From Pelomonas caseinilytica (GTDB taxonomy: Bacteria; Pseudomonadota; Gammaproteobacteria; Burkholderiales; Burkholderiaceae_C): 64,000 nt of DNA. Made by a program: the position numbers and the translations under genes. The notes beneath the pieces were generated by a model. The model searched no databases, had not been told where the DNA came from, and saw only the letters and a program-made list of their open reading frames with translations. Of the stretch, positions 1 through 7,788 are shown piece by piece. The stretch spans positions 124,001 through 188,000 of the forward strand of contig NZ_JAJTWT010000002.1 of assembly GCF_021353235.1 (NCBI RefSeq), given 5' to 3'. The first letter of the stretch is position 1; each line of letters starts with the position of its first letter.

Positions 1-579
1 GCCAACTTCGGCGTGGGCATGGTGCTGCGCGGCAAGACGCTGGGCGTGTGGGGCTATGGCCGCATCGGCCAGCTCGTGGCCGGCTACGGGCGGGCCTTCG
101 GCATGAAGGTGATGGTCTGGGGCAGCGAGGCCTCACGCCTGAAGGCCGAGGCCGACGGCCACGTCGCCGCGCCCAGCCGCGAAGCCTTCTTCGCCGAGGC
201 CGACGTGCTGTCCGTGCACCTGCGGCTGTGCGACGCCACCCGCGGCATCGTCACCAGCGAGGACCTCGCCCACATGAAGCCGACCGCGCTGTTCGTCAAC
301 ACCTCGCGGGCCGAACTGGTGACCGAAGGGGCCCTCGTCTCGGCCCTCAACCGCGGCCGGCCGGGCATGGCGGCCATCGACGTCTTCGAGAGCGAGCCCA
401 TCCTGCAAGGCCACCCGCTGCTGCGCCTGGAGAACGCCGTCTGCACCCCGCACATCGGCTACGTCGAGCAGGACAGTTATGAGATCTACTTCGACGCCGC
501 CTTCGACAACGTGCTGAACTTCATCCACCACGAGCCGACGAACATCGTCAACCCCGAGGCCTTGAAGGTCCTGCGTTGA
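1..579 (+). CDS. D-2-hydroxyacid dehydrogenase, C-terminal part (5' end outside window)
   Basis: The frame is open from the first base and ends at TGA 577-579, so the start lies upstream; about 192 codons are visible. They hold the NAD-binding core of D-isomer-specific 2-hydroxyacid dehydrogenases: the dinucleotide loop GYGRIG at about residue 18, then the family's catalytic residues in the expected order, Arg in NTSRAELV, Glu in DVFESEP and His in TPHIGYV. These cytoplasmic enzymes reduce 2-oxoacids with NAD(P)H. The substrate (phosphoglycerate, glyoxylate, hydroxypyruvate or other) cannot be read from this part. No ACT domain follows the catalytic core. The stop overlaps the TTG start of the next gene as TTGA. 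Confidence 0.88.
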   Translation, partial: ANFGVGMVLRGKTLGVWGYGRIGQLVAGYGRAFGMKVMVWGSEASRLKAEADGHVAAPSREAFFAEADVLSVHLRLCDATRGIVTSEDLAHMKPTALFVNTSRAELVTEGALVSALNRGRPGMAAIDVFESEPILQGHPLLRLENAVCTPHIGYVEQDSYEIYFDAAFDNVLNFIHHEPTNIVNPEALKVLR

Positions 580-1124
580 ACCGCCCCGAATCGCTGACCC
601 AGCTCTTCGTCGCCTTCTCCCGCCTGGCGCTGCAGGGCTTCGGCGGCGTGCTGGCCGTGGCCCAGCGCGAGCTGGTGGAGCGGCTGCAGTGGATGAGCAA
701 GGAAGAGTTCGTCGAGACCCTGGCCATCGCCCAGGTGCTGCCTGGGCCCAACGTGGTGAATCTGTCGATGATGATCGGCGACCGCTTCTTCGGCCTGCGC
801 GGCGCCATCGCGGCGCTGGCCGGCATGCTGGTCGCGCCCGCCATCATCGTGCTGGCCCTGGCCGCCGCCTACGGCGAGCTGGCCCGCCACCCGGTCGCCG
901 TGGACGCCCTGCGCGGCATGGGCGCCGTCTCGGCCGGCCTCATCCTGGCCACCGGCATCAAGCTGCTGCCGGCGCTCAAGAAGAGCCCGCTCGGCCGGCC
1001 GCTGGCCCTGGCCATGTCCCTGCTCGCCTTCGTGCTCATCGCCCTGCTGCGCTGGCCGCTGGTCTACGTGCTGGCCCTGCTCGGCGGCTGCGGCATGGCG
1101 GTCGCGTGGTGGAAATTGAAGTGA
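576..1124 (+). CDS. Chromate transporter, half-size subunit 1
   Basis: A 182-residue membrane protein matching one CHR domain of the chromate ion transporter family. The signature is visible near the N terminus: GFGG around residue 19, a W-M-S-K-E-E stretch, then Q-V-L-P-G-P before a long hydrophobic half. Full-length ChrA has two such domains (about 400 residues); short-chain members are encoded as adjacent pairs, which is the case here with the gene at 1258. They export chromate from the cytoplasm, though some relatives have unknown substrates. The only in-frame start near the domain is TTG at 576, overlapping the upstream stop. A large inverted repeat separates it from its partner. Confidence 0.85.
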   Translation: MNRPESLTQLFVAFSRLALQGFGGVLAVAQRELVERLQWMSKEEFVETLAIAQVLPGPNVVNLSMMIGDRFFGLRGAIAALAGMLVAPAIIVLALAAAYGELARHPVAVDALRGMGAVSAGLILATGIKLLPALKKSPLGRPLALAMSLLAFVLIALLRWPLVYVLALLGGCGMAVAWWKLK

Positions 1125-1133
1125 AAGACAAAG

Positions 1134-1208
1134 GCAACCACAGAGGCACGGAGCCACAGAGCCAACACAGAGGCTTCTTTCTCTGTGCCTCTGTGCCTCT
1201 GTGGTTGC
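1134..1208. repeat. Inverted repeat of CACAGAGGCAC units, copy 1
   Basis: The 28-base arms at 1134-1161 and 1181-1208 are complementary at 26 positions, with a 19-base loop. Each arm is itself built from tandem-like CCACAGAGGCAC(A/G)GAG units. A closely related structure lies at 4692-4751, so this is a dispersed palindromic repeat and not a simple terminator: it has no T-run and sits between two genes of the same strand. Confidence 0.85.
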
Positions 1209-1257
1209 ATTTCTCTTCTCGTGTAGTGCCGAGCGGAATCCGCCATGGACAACTGAC

Positions 1258-1800
1258 ATGAGCACGCCGCCCGACCTCGCCAGCCTCTTCCTGCACTTCC
1301 TGACGCTGTCGCTGCTGTCCATCGGCGGCGCGATCACGACGGTGCCGGAGATGCACCGCTACATCGTCGACCGCATGGGCTGGCTCAGCGACACGCAGTT
1401 CACCGCCTCCATCGCCCTGGCCCAGGCCGCGCCGGGGCCCAACATCCTCTTCGTGGCGGTGCTGGGCTACAACGTCGCCGGGCTGTCCGGCGCCGTCGCG
1501 TCCATGGCGGGCATCATGCTGCCGTCCACCGTGCTCACGCTGACCGCCACGCGCTGGGCACGGGCCAACCGCGAGCACCTCGGCGTGCGGGCCTTCTCGG
1601 CCGGCATGATGCCGCTGACGCTGGGCCTCATCATCGCCACCGGCTGGCTGCTCGCCCTGCCCTTCCTGCGCGTGGAGGCCCACCGCTGGGGCACGCTGGC
1701 CCTGATCGCCGTCACCGTGCTGCTGACGCTCAAGACCCGCCTCGGCCTGGTCTGGATGGTGCTGGCCGGCGGGGTACTGGGAGCGCTCGGCCTGGTCTGA
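1258..1800 (+). CDS. Chromate transporter, half-size subunit 2
   Basis: A 180-residue membrane protein with a second CHR domain: SIGGAITTVPEMHRYIVD near the N terminus, then ALAQAAPGPN, the same G-G plus A/L-P-G-P arrangement as its neighbour, followed by several hydrophobic segments. The pair probably forms a heterodimeric transporter equivalent to two-domain ChrA. I start it at ATG 1258, just before the conserved N terminus; the frame stays open upstream but that stretch is the inverted repeat. Export of chromate is the family function; the true substrate is not proven by sequence. It ends 6 bases before the stop of the convergent regulator gene. Confidence 0.85.
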   Translation: MSTPPDLASLFLHFLTLSLLSIGGAITTVPEMHRYIVDRMGWLSDTQFTASIALAQAAPGPNILFVAVLGYNVAGLSGAVASMAGIMLPSTVLTLTATRWARANREHLGVRAFSAGMMPLTLGLIIATGWLLALPFLRVEAHRWGTLALIAVTVLLTLKTRLGLVWMVLAGGVLGALGLV

Positions 1801-1806
1801 CGACGC

Positions 1807-2787
1807 TCAGGCCGCCACCGATGCAGCGGCCGGCCGGAAAGCCGCGGGCGGCCGGCCGAGCAGGCGCAGGAAGGCACGCCGCATGCGCTCGGTGTTGCCG
1901 AAGCCGCACTCCACCGCGACGCGCAGCACCGAGGCCGCCCCGCCCTCCAGCGCCGCGCGCGCCGCCTCCACGCGCAGCCGCTCCACGGCCTCGGCCGGCG
2001 TGGCGCCGGTCTCGTCGCGGAAGCAGCGGGCGAAGTGGCGCGGGCTCATGCAGGCCCGGGCGGCGAGGTCGTCCACGCGGTGGTCGCGGCGCAGGTCGCG
2101 CCTGACCTCGTCGAGCAGGGCGCCAAAGCGGCCTTCCGGGCGCTGCAGGTCCAGCAGCGGCGAGAACTGCGACTGGCCGCCCGGCCGCCGCCGCTCGACC
2201 ACCAGTTGGCGCGCCGCCTCCCGCGCGACCTCCTCGCCGTGGTCGTGCGCGACGAGGGCCAGGCAGAGGTCGATGCCGGCCGTCATGCCGGCGCTGGTCC
2301 ACAGCTCGGGCTGGCCGCGCGACCGGGCGGCAGGCTCGCGCACGTAGATGCGGTCGGGCTGCAGGCGCACGGCCGGGAAGTCGCTCGCGAACTGGCGGCT
2401 GCGCGACCAGTGCGTCGTCGCCGTGCGCTCGTCCAGCAGCCCGGCCGCGGCGAGCACCAGGCTGCCGCTGCAGATGCTGGCGATGCGGGCGCCCGAGCGA
2501 CTGGCGCGCCGCAGCCAGGCGACGAGGCGGGCGTCGCGGCAGGCAGCATCCACGCCGTCACCACCGATGACCATGACGAGGTCCAGGTCGCCCAGGCGCC
2601 GCGGCAGGCCCTGCACCGGCCAGGCCACGCCCGCGGAGCTGCGCACGCTGGGCGGCTGGCTGGCCACGAGGCGCCAGTCGTAGCTGCCCGGCCGCTCCAG
2701 CCGCGCCACCTCGAACACGGCCATGGGGCCGGCCAGGTCGAGCTGCTGGAAGCCGGGGAAGAGCACGAAGGCGATGCGGCAGGTCAT
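1807..2787 (-). CDS. GlxA-type AraC family regulator with DJ-1/PfpI domain
   Basis: The 326-residue product has two parts. Residues 1-180 form a class I glutamine-amidotransferase-like DJ-1/PfpI domain, with the nucleophile-elbow cysteine in ICSGSLVLAAAG and the ATTHW motif that follows it in this family. Residues of about 225-320 form the double helix-turn-helix of AraC regulators (VDDLAARACMSPRHFARCF, then the VECGFGN helix). Proteins of this architecture (GlxA, ArgR/CdhR of pseudomonads) sense metabolites, often amino acids or quaternary amines, and act as activators. It diverges from a free-standing DJ-1 protein with 107 bases between starts, which makes that gene and the following aminotransferase likely targets. 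Confidence 0.9.
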   Translation of the reverse strand: MTCRIAFVLFPGFQQLDLAGPMAVFEVARLERPGSYDWRLVASQPPSVRSSAGVAWPVQGLPRRLGDLDLVMVIGGDGVDAACRDARLVAWLRRASRSGARIASICSGSLVLAAAGLLDERTATTHWSRSRQFASDFPAVRLQPDRIYVREPAARSRGQPELWTSAGMTAGIDLCLALVAHDHGEEVAREAARQLVVERRRPGGQSQFSPLLDLQRPEGRFGALLDEVRRDLRRDHRVDDLAARACMSPRHFARCFRDETGATPAEAVERLRVEAARAALEGGAASVLRVAVECGFGNTERMRRAFLRLLGRPPAAFRPAAASVAA

Positions 2788-2894
2788 GCCGGCATGATGG
2801 CAGAAAAGGTGGGAACTGCGTCATGGCGGCCATCGTCGGAACGACCCACACTGCCGGCCATCGACATCGCATCAGCGGCAGGAGGCCGCATCGC

Positions 2895-3497
2895 ATGAAG
2901 CTCGGCATCCTGGTTTTCGACGACGTGGAGCTGCTGGACATGGCCGGCCCCTACGAGGTGTTCACCACCGCGGCGCGCGTGCACGGGCGCGGCCAGCCCG
3001 CGGGCACGGCGCCGCTCTTCGAGGTGGTCACGCTGGCCCGCGAGGCCGGCCCCGTGCGCGCCCGCGCCGGCCTGCGCCTGCAGCCCGACTTCACGCTGGA
3101 CGATCACCCGCCGCTGGACGTGGCCGTGGTGCCCGGCGGCGTGGTGGACGCCGAGCTGGCCCGGCCGGAGGTGGTGGCCTGGGTCGCCGCCCAGCGCCGC
3201 ACCGCGAGCGTCCTGGCCTCGGTGTGCACCGGCGCCCTGCTGCTGGCCCAGGCCGGCGTGCTGGACGGCCTGGAGGCCACCACCCACTGGGAAGACCTGG
3301 ACGCCCTGCGCGCCCTGCGCCCGGCCGTGAAGGTGCGCGAGGGCGTGCGCTGGATCGACCAAGGCCAGGTCATCACCTCGGCCGGCATCTCCGCCGGCAT
3401 CGACATGAGCCTGCACCTGGTGCAGCGCCTGCACGGCCGCGAACTGGCCATCCGCACGGCACGGCAGATGGACTACGACTGGAGGGACCGGTCATGA
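2895..3497 (+). CDS. DJ-1/PfpI family protein
   Basis: A 200-residue single-domain DJ-1/PfpI protein. The start at ATG 2895 is fixed by a strong AGGAGG ribosome site at 2880-2885; the longer frame to 2823 lacks one. The fold signature is complete: LVFDDVELLDMAGPYEVF at the N terminus, the reactive cysteine in SVCTGALLLAQAG, and ATTHWEDL after it. Relatives include isonitrile hydratase-like and glyoxalase III-like enzymes and uncharacterised proteins, so the reaction is open. It overlaps the aminotransferase start by ATGA, so the two are translationally coupled. The resemblance to the N-terminal half of the divergent GlxA regulator is notable. Confidence 0.88.
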   Translation: MKLGILVFDDVELLDMAGPYEVFTTAARVHGRGQPAGTAPLFEVVTLAREAGPVRARAGLRLQPDFTLDDHPPLDVAVVPGGVVDAELARPEVVAWVAAQRRTASVLASVCTGALLLAQAGVLDGLEATTHWEDLDALRALRPAVKVREGVRWIDQGQVITSAGISAGIDMSLHLVQRLHGRELAIRTARQMDYDWRDRS

Positions 3498-4675
3498 GCG
3501 GCCTGGGCGATGACCTCATCACCATCACCCAGCGGCCGGACATCGTCTTCGCCGAGGGCCAGGGCAGCTGGCTGACCGACGAGGCCGGCAAGCGCTACCT
3601 CGACCTGGTGCAGGGCTGGGCCGTCAACAGCCTGGGCCACTGCCCGGCCATCGTCACCGAGGCCCTGCTGCGCCAGTCGCGGCGGCTGGTGAACCCCAGC
3701 CCGGCCTACTTCAACCGGCCGCTGCTGGACCTGGCCGCGCGCCTCGCGGAGCTGAGCGGGCTGGAGCGCGTCTTCCTCGCCAGCTCGGGGGCCGAGGCCA
3801 ACGAGGGCGCCGTCAAGCTGGCGCGGCGCTGGGGCCGTCAGGCCAAGGGCGGAGCCCACGAGATCGTCGGTTTCGACGGCGGCTTCCACGGCCGCACGCT
3901 GGCCATGATGAGCGCCTCGGGCAAGCCAGGCTGGGACGAGCTGTACGCGCCCATGCCGGCCGGCTTCGTCAAGGCACGCTTCAACGACATCGCCTCGGTG
4001 GAGCGGGCACTCTCGCCCCGTACGGCGGCCGTCATGATCGAGCTGGTACAGGGCGAAGCCGGCGTGAACCTGGCCGACCGCGGCTTCGTGCGCGAGCTGC
4101 GTGCCCTGACGGCCGAGCGCGGCGTGCTGCTCGTCGTCGACGAGGTGCAGACCGGCATCGGCCGCTGCGGCCACACCTTCGCCCACCAGCTCTACGACGT
4201 CGAGCCCGACGTCATGACCCTGGCCAAGGGCCTGGGCGGCGGCGCGCCCCTGGCCGCCCTGCTCTGCCGCGAGCGCTTCAACTGCTTCCTGCCCGGCGAC
4301 CAGGGCGGCACCTTCTGCGGCAACCCGCTGATGGCGGCGGTGGGGCTGGCAGTGGTGGGCGAGGTCTGCCGCGACGGCTTCCTGGCCGGCGTGCGGCAGC
4401 GGGCCGAGCAGCTGTCGGCGGGCCTGCAGGCAGTCTCGCGCGACCACGGCCTGCTGGGCGAGCGTGGTGCCGGCCTGCTGCGGGCCCTGGTACTGCCGTC
4501 GGACAACGCCGCCGACGTGGTGGCCGCGGCCCAGGCGCTGGAGCCGGCCGGCCTGCTGCTGAACGCGCCACGCCCCAACCTGCTGCGCTTCATGCCGGCG
4601 CTGAACATCGGAGACCGAGACATGGACATGGCGCTGTGCCTGTTACGTCAGGCGCTGCGAACCGTGCTGGGTTGA
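3494..4675 (+). CDS. Class III (acetylornithine/ornithine-type) aminotransferase
   Basis: A 393-residue PLP-dependent class III aminotransferase, similar in length to ArgD. Visible marks are SSGAEANEGAVKLAR (phosphate binding), FHGRTLAMMSASG, VDEVQTGIGRCG (the Asp that pairs with the PLP nitrogen) and the PLP-binding lysine in TLAKGLGGGAPLAAL. The sequence is closest in style to acetylornithine transaminase, which makes N-acetylornithine in arginine synthesis, but other class III enzymes acting on ornithine, 4-aminobutyrate or related amines look alike. ATG 3494 overlaps the DJ-1 stop. Its position after a DJ-1 protein and opposite a GlxA regulator favours a catabolic or specialised role over plain arginine synthesis; this is inference. 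Confidence 0.85.
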   Translation: MSGLGDDLITITQRPDIVFAEGQGSWLTDEAGKRYLDLVQGWAVNSLGHCPAIVTEALLRQSRRLVNPSPAYFNRPLLDLAARLAELSGLERVFLASSGAEANEGAVKLARRWGRQAKGGAHEIVGFDGGFHGRTLAMMSASGKPGWDELYAPMPAGFVKARFNDIASVERALSPRTAAVMIELVQGEAGVNLADRGFVRELRALTAERGVLLVVDEVQTGIGRCGHTFAHQLYDVEPDVMTLAKGLGGGAPLAALLCRERFNCFLPGDQGGTFCGNPLMAAVGLAVVGEVCRDGFLAGVRQRAEQLSAGLQAVSRDHGLLGERGAGLLRALVLPSDNAADVVAAAQALEPAGLLLNAPRPNLLRFMPALNIGDRDMDMALCLLRQALRTVLG

Positions 4676-4691
4676 AGCGAAAACCAAGCAC

Positions 4692-4751
4692 GCCACAGAG
4701 GCACAGAGGCAGCGGGATGGAGGTCTCTCTGTGCCTCCGTGCCTCTGTGGC
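4692..4751. repeat. Inverted repeat of CACAGAGGCAC units, copy 2
   Basis: Arms 4692-4711 and 4732-4751 match over 20 bases with one mismatch (GCCACAGAGGCAC core), enclosing a 20-base loop. This is the second copy of the element at 1134-1208. It lies between the 3' end of the plus-strand aminotransferase gene and the 3' end of upp. Confidence 0.85.
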
Positions 4752-4817
4752 TGTGTTTCAAAGTCGCGCCGGGCCGGCGCACCAGCCTTTGACCGCGTGA
4801 AACGCTCGCCGAAGCGC

Positions 4818-5450
4818 TCAGCCTTCCTTGGTGCCGAAGATCTTGTCGCCGGCGTCGCCCAGGCCCGGGATGATGTAGCCCACGTCGTTGAGGTGGCTGT
4901 CGATGGCGGCCGTCCAGCAGCGCACGTCGGGATGGGCGGTGGTCAGCGCCTTCACGCCCTCGGGCGCGGCCACCAGGGTCAGCGCGCGCACGTCGCGGCA
5001 GCCGCGGGCCTTGAGCAGGTCGATGGTGGCGATCATGCTGCCCGCGGTGGCGAGCATGGGGTCGATGATGAGGGCCGTGCGGGCCTCGAGATTGCCGACG
5101 AACTTGTCGAAGTAGTTGACCGGCTTCAGGGTCTCGTGGTCGCGCGCCAGGCCGACGACCGAGACCTTGGCGTTGGGCAGGATGTCGAGCACGCCGTCCA
5201 GCATGCCCAGGCCTGCGCGCAGGATGGGCACCACCGTGACCTTGCGCCCGGCGATCTGGTCGACCTCGGCCGGGCCGCTCCAGCACTCGATGGTGACCTT
5301 CTCCAGCGGGAAGTCGGCCGTGGCCTCGTAGGTCAGCAGCCGCGCCACCTCGCCGGTCAGCTCGCGGAACTTCTTCGTCGAGATGTCGGCCTCGCGCATC
5401 AGGCCGATCTTGTGCTTGACGAGGGGATGCTTGACTTCGATGACGGCCAT
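4818..5450 (-). CDS. upp: Uracil phosphoribosyltransferase
   Basis: A 210-residue protein, the usual length for Upp, which makes UMP from uracil and PRPP in pyrimidine salvage. The PRPP-binding loop is visible as [12 protein letters not shown] at about residue 130, and the C-terminal uracil-binding stretch as [17 protein letters not shown]. The N terminus ([18 protein letters not shown]) is typical of the family, supporting the start at 5450. It is convergent with the aminotransferase gene. It follows rlmB on the same strand after 31 bases, so the two may be cotranscribed. Confidence 0.96.
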   Translation of the reverse strand: MAVIEVKHPLVKHKIGLMREADISTKKFRELTGEVARLLTYEATADFPLEKVTIECWSGPAEVDQIAGRKVTVVPILRAGLGMLDGVLDILPNAKVSVVGLARDHETLKPVNYFDKFVGNLEARTALIIDPMLATAGSMIATIDLLKARGCRDVRALTLVAAPEGVKALTTAHPDVRCWTAAIDSHLNDVGYIIPGLGDAGDKIFGTKEG

Positions 5451-5481
5451 GGCGGGTCCTAGTTTTTCTGGGTAGTCAGAA

Positions 5482-6216
5482 TTATCGACGCTGGCGCAGC
5501 GCCTCGTAGAGGCAAACCCCCGAGGCGACCGAGACGTTCAGGCTTTCGACAGCACCGGCCATGGGGATGCGCACGAGTTCGTCGCAGGTCTTGGCCGTGA
5601 GCTGGCGCATGCCCTCGCCTTCAGCCCCCAGCACCAGGGCCACCGGGCGCTTGAGGTCGACGTCATAGATGGAGCGCTCGGCGCGGTCCGAGGTGCCGAC
5701 CACCCAGATGTCGCGCTCCTTGAGCTCATTCAGCGTGCGGGCCAGGTTGGTGACCATCAGGTAGGGCACGGTCTCGGCCGCGCCGCTGGCCACCTTGGCC
5801 ACGGTCGCGTTCAGGCCCACGGCACGGTCCTTGGGCGCGACGACGGCATGCGCCCCGGCCCCGTCGGCCACGCGCAGGCAGGCGCCGAGGTTGTGGGGGT
5901 CGGTCACGCCGTCGAGCACCAGCACGAGCGGCGGTCCCTCGACGGCATCCAGCACGTCGTCCAGCGAATGCGGCTGGGCCAGGGCCGTGACGCGGGCGAC
6001 GACGCCCTGGTGGCGCGGGCTGCCGGCCAGTTGGGACAGGCGCTCGTCGCTGCTCTCCACCAGCTTGGCGCCGGCTTCCCGGGCCCGCTCGATGAAGGCG
6101 CGCATGCGCTGGTCGCGCCGGGCCGGGTCGAAATGGACCTCGGCGACGGAGTCGGGATGGGTCTTGAGGCGGACGGTGACGGCGTGGAAGCCGAAGAGGA
6201 CGGACTTGGAGCTCAT
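5482..6216 (-). CDS. rlmB: 23S rRNA (guanosine-2'-O-)-methyltransferase RlmB
   Basis: A 244-residue SpoU/TrmH-family methyltransferase. After a short substrate-binding N domain ([14 protein letters not shown]) come the three knot-fold motifs: [18 protein letters not shown] (motif 1), [10 protein letters not shown] (motif 2) and [17 protein letters not shown] (motif 3). RlmB methylates G2251 of 23S rRNA using S-adenosylmethionine. I prefer ATG 6216 because the conserved N terminus begins there; ATG 6225, three codons upstream, is equally open and neither has a clear ribosome site. It lies upstream of upp on the same strand. Confidence 0.93.
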   Translation of the reverse strand: MSSKSVLFGFHAVTVRLKTHPDSVAEVHFDPARRDQRMRAFIERAREAGAKLVESSDERLSQLAGSPRHQGVVARVTALAQPHSLDDVLDAVEGPPLVLVLDGVTDPHNLGACLRVADGAGAHAVVAPKDRAVGLNATVAKVASGAAETVPYLMVTNLARTLNELKERDIWVVGTSDRAERSIYDVDLKRPVALVLGAEGEGMRQLTAKTCDELVRIPMAGAVESLNVSVASGVCLYEALRQRR

Positions 6217-6232
6217 CGCCGGCATTGTCGAC

Positions 6233-6382
6233 TCAGCGGCCGGCCTGCCTGTGGGCGTTGTCCATGATGTTGACGAAGCTGTCCGTCCAGAAGCGGTCCT
6301 TGTGCCGGGCCAGGCGGAAGCGCGCGGCGGGGGCCGCCAGGCTCATCAGCAGGCCGGCAGCCGCCAGCAGCGGGGTTCGCAT
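6233..6382 (-). CDS. Small ORF, 49 residues, possible coupled small protein
   Basis: The product starts [20 protein letters not shown], resembling a short signal peptide or signal anchor, and continues with a charged tail ending HRQAGR. The ATG at 6382 is 4 bases after the stop of the membrane protein gene, and an AAAGGA ribosome site (6390-6395) lies 7 bases before it, overlapping the end of that gene. Spacing and ribosome site suggest coupled translation. I do not recognise a family. It could be a chance ORF in G+C-rich DNA, so confidence is limited. Confidence 0.4.
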   Translation of the reverse strand: MRTPLLAAAGLLMSLAAPAARFRLARHKDRFWTDSFVNIMDNAHRQAGR

Positions 6383-6386
6383 CGCG

Positions 6387-7115
6387 TCATCCTTTCAGCA
6401 GTTGGACGGCCATCAGCGCGCCGATCAGCACCGGCTGATGGACCATGTAGAAACTCAGAGACCAGCGGCCCAGCACCGCCAACGGGCGCGGCGCGGCGCC
6501 CGCCCACAGCTGCGGCCGGGCCCGCGTCACGACGAAGCCCAGCAGCATGGGGCCCAGCCAGGGCAGCAGGGGCACGTAATCCTCGGTGATGGGCTTGTGG
6601 GTGACGAGGCCCGTCCAGTCCGTCCAGCGCGTATCGAAGACCGGGTGCTGCACCAGCCACGGGGCAGCCACGGCGGCCACGGCCAGCGCCAGCAGCACGG
6701 CGTCCGGCAGCCGCGCCAGGCCCAGGCGCAGCAGCACCAGCATGACGGCGATGCCGTGCAGCACGCCGAAGCTGATCCAGCTGCGCGGGAACATGAACCA
6801 CGAGCCGGCCGACACCAGCAGAGCGCAACCGGCCACCTGGGCCCAGCGCCGCCAGAAGCGTGCAGCCCCCTGCCCCGCCCTCAGCGCCAGGGCCTGCCCG
6901 CCGCCGGCGCAGAAGAGGAAGAGGCTGACGATGCAGCTGCGCTGCCAGGTCCAGACCGGGTCGCGGTAGAAGTCCTGGTGGATCCAGCCGAAATGGTTGA
7001 GGTCGAAACTGAAGTGGTAGACGGCCATCCAGACGATGGCGGCGCCGCGCAGGGCGTCGAGGCGATCGTTGCGGGCGTGGCGGGCGGGCGTCGGGTCGGC
7101 GGGGGCCGCGGGCAT
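6387..7115 (-). CDS. DUF1624/HGSNAT-like integral membrane protein
   Basis: A 242-residue multi-spanning membrane protein. Its N terminus carries the family signature RLDALRGAAIVWMAVYHF, with the histidine thought to act in acetyl transfer in heparan-alpha-glucosaminide N-acetyltransferase relatives, followed by FDLNHFGW. Later hydrophobic segments and a C-terminal LSFYMVHQP motif also fit the DUF1624/acyltransferase-3-like group. The family is thought to transfer acyl groups across the inner membrane to sugars; the bacterial substrate is unknown. It follows the DUF4124 gene after 4 bases and is followed by a small ORF after another 4. Confidence 0.82.
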   Translation of the reverse strand: MPAAPADPTPARHARNDRLDALRGAAIVWMAVYHFSFDLNHFGWIHQDFYRDPVWTWQRSCIVSLFLFCAGGGQALALRAGQGAARFWRRWAQVAGCALLVSAGSWFMFPRSWISFGVLHGIAVMLVLLRLGLARLPDAVLLALAVAAVAAPWLVQHPVFDTRWTDWTGLVTHKPITEDYVPLLPWLGPMLLGFVVTRARPQLWAGAAPRPLAVLGRWSLSFYMVHQPVLIGALMAVQLLKG

Positions 7116-7119
7116 TGCG

Positions 7120-7728
7120 TCAGTTCATCGGCTGGGACGCGGCATTCTGGGCCCTGCGCTGTTCGGCACGCCGCATTCGCTCCTCGGCAAGCTGGCGGCG
7201 CGCGATGCGATCACCCTCCAGCGGGTCGGCGGCGCTGTGCATGGCCTCGGCCCGCAGCCGGGCGTCGCGGCGTGCACGGTCGCTCAGCTGGGTCTGCGCG
7301 GCCTGGGCGTCGCGGCTGATGGCCCAGTCACCCTCGGTGTAGTGCCCCTCGCCGGCGCGGCACTGGCGCGCCCGCCTCACTTCGTCCTGCATGAACTGGC
7401 GCTCGGCGTCGCCCAGGGTGGTCGAGTTGGCGCGCGTCTCCATGCCGCGCAACTCGCCGTCGCCGGGGCAGGCGTTGCCGGCGTCCCCGGCCGCCGGCGG
7501 CGCGGCGGCGGACGCCGGCGCCGCGCCGAGCGCCGCCCGCACGACGTCGGGCTTGAGGCTGTCCGCCACGTTGGGCTGCAGCGTCGCCAGCGGCACAGGC
7601 CGGCCCGACTGCGGGCAGGGCTTGTCGCTGAAGACGACCTTGCCGGCCGCCTCGCACTTCCACACCGGCTGCGCCACCGCGCCGGCCACGGCCAGGCACA
7701 GCCCCAGTCCCACGGCCCGCCGCTTCAT
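7120..7728 (-). CDS. DUF4124 domain-containing secreted protein
   Basis: A 202-residue protein with a signal peptide (MKRRAVGLGLCLAVAGAVAQ) and directly after it a DUF4124 domain, recognisable from W-K-C-E-A-A-G-K-V-V-F-S-D-K-P-C. The rest is Ala/Arg-rich and probably helical, ending in repeated R-R-A-E-Q-R-R-like charges. DUF4124 proteins are common in Burkholderiales and Xanthomonadales, are predicted periplasmic and have no known function. I start at 7728 because the signal peptide begins there; the frame extends 14 codons further to 7770. It diverges from the protease gene with 60 bases between starts and sits 4 bases before the DUF1624 gene. Confidence 0.8.
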   Translation of the reverse strand: MKRRAVGLGLCLAVAGAVAQPVWKCEAAGKVVFSDKPCPQSGRPVPLATLQPNVADSLKPDVVRAALGAAPASAAAPPAAGDAGNACPGDGELRGMETRANSTTLGDAERQFMQDEVRRARQCRAGEGHYTEGDWAISRDAQAAQTQLSDRARRDARLRAEAMHSAADPLEGDRIARRQLAEERMRRAEQRRAQNAASQPMN

Positions 7729-7788
7729 CGCCGAACTCGCGTCTTTGCCCAAAATGCGGTCCATCGCCATTGCCTCATCGCCCGAGCC

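Noticed and set aside
7036-7788. A long N-terminal extension of the HtrA protease
   Set aside because: The frame is open, but it lies opposite two other genes, and a normal signal peptide begins at ATG 7789.
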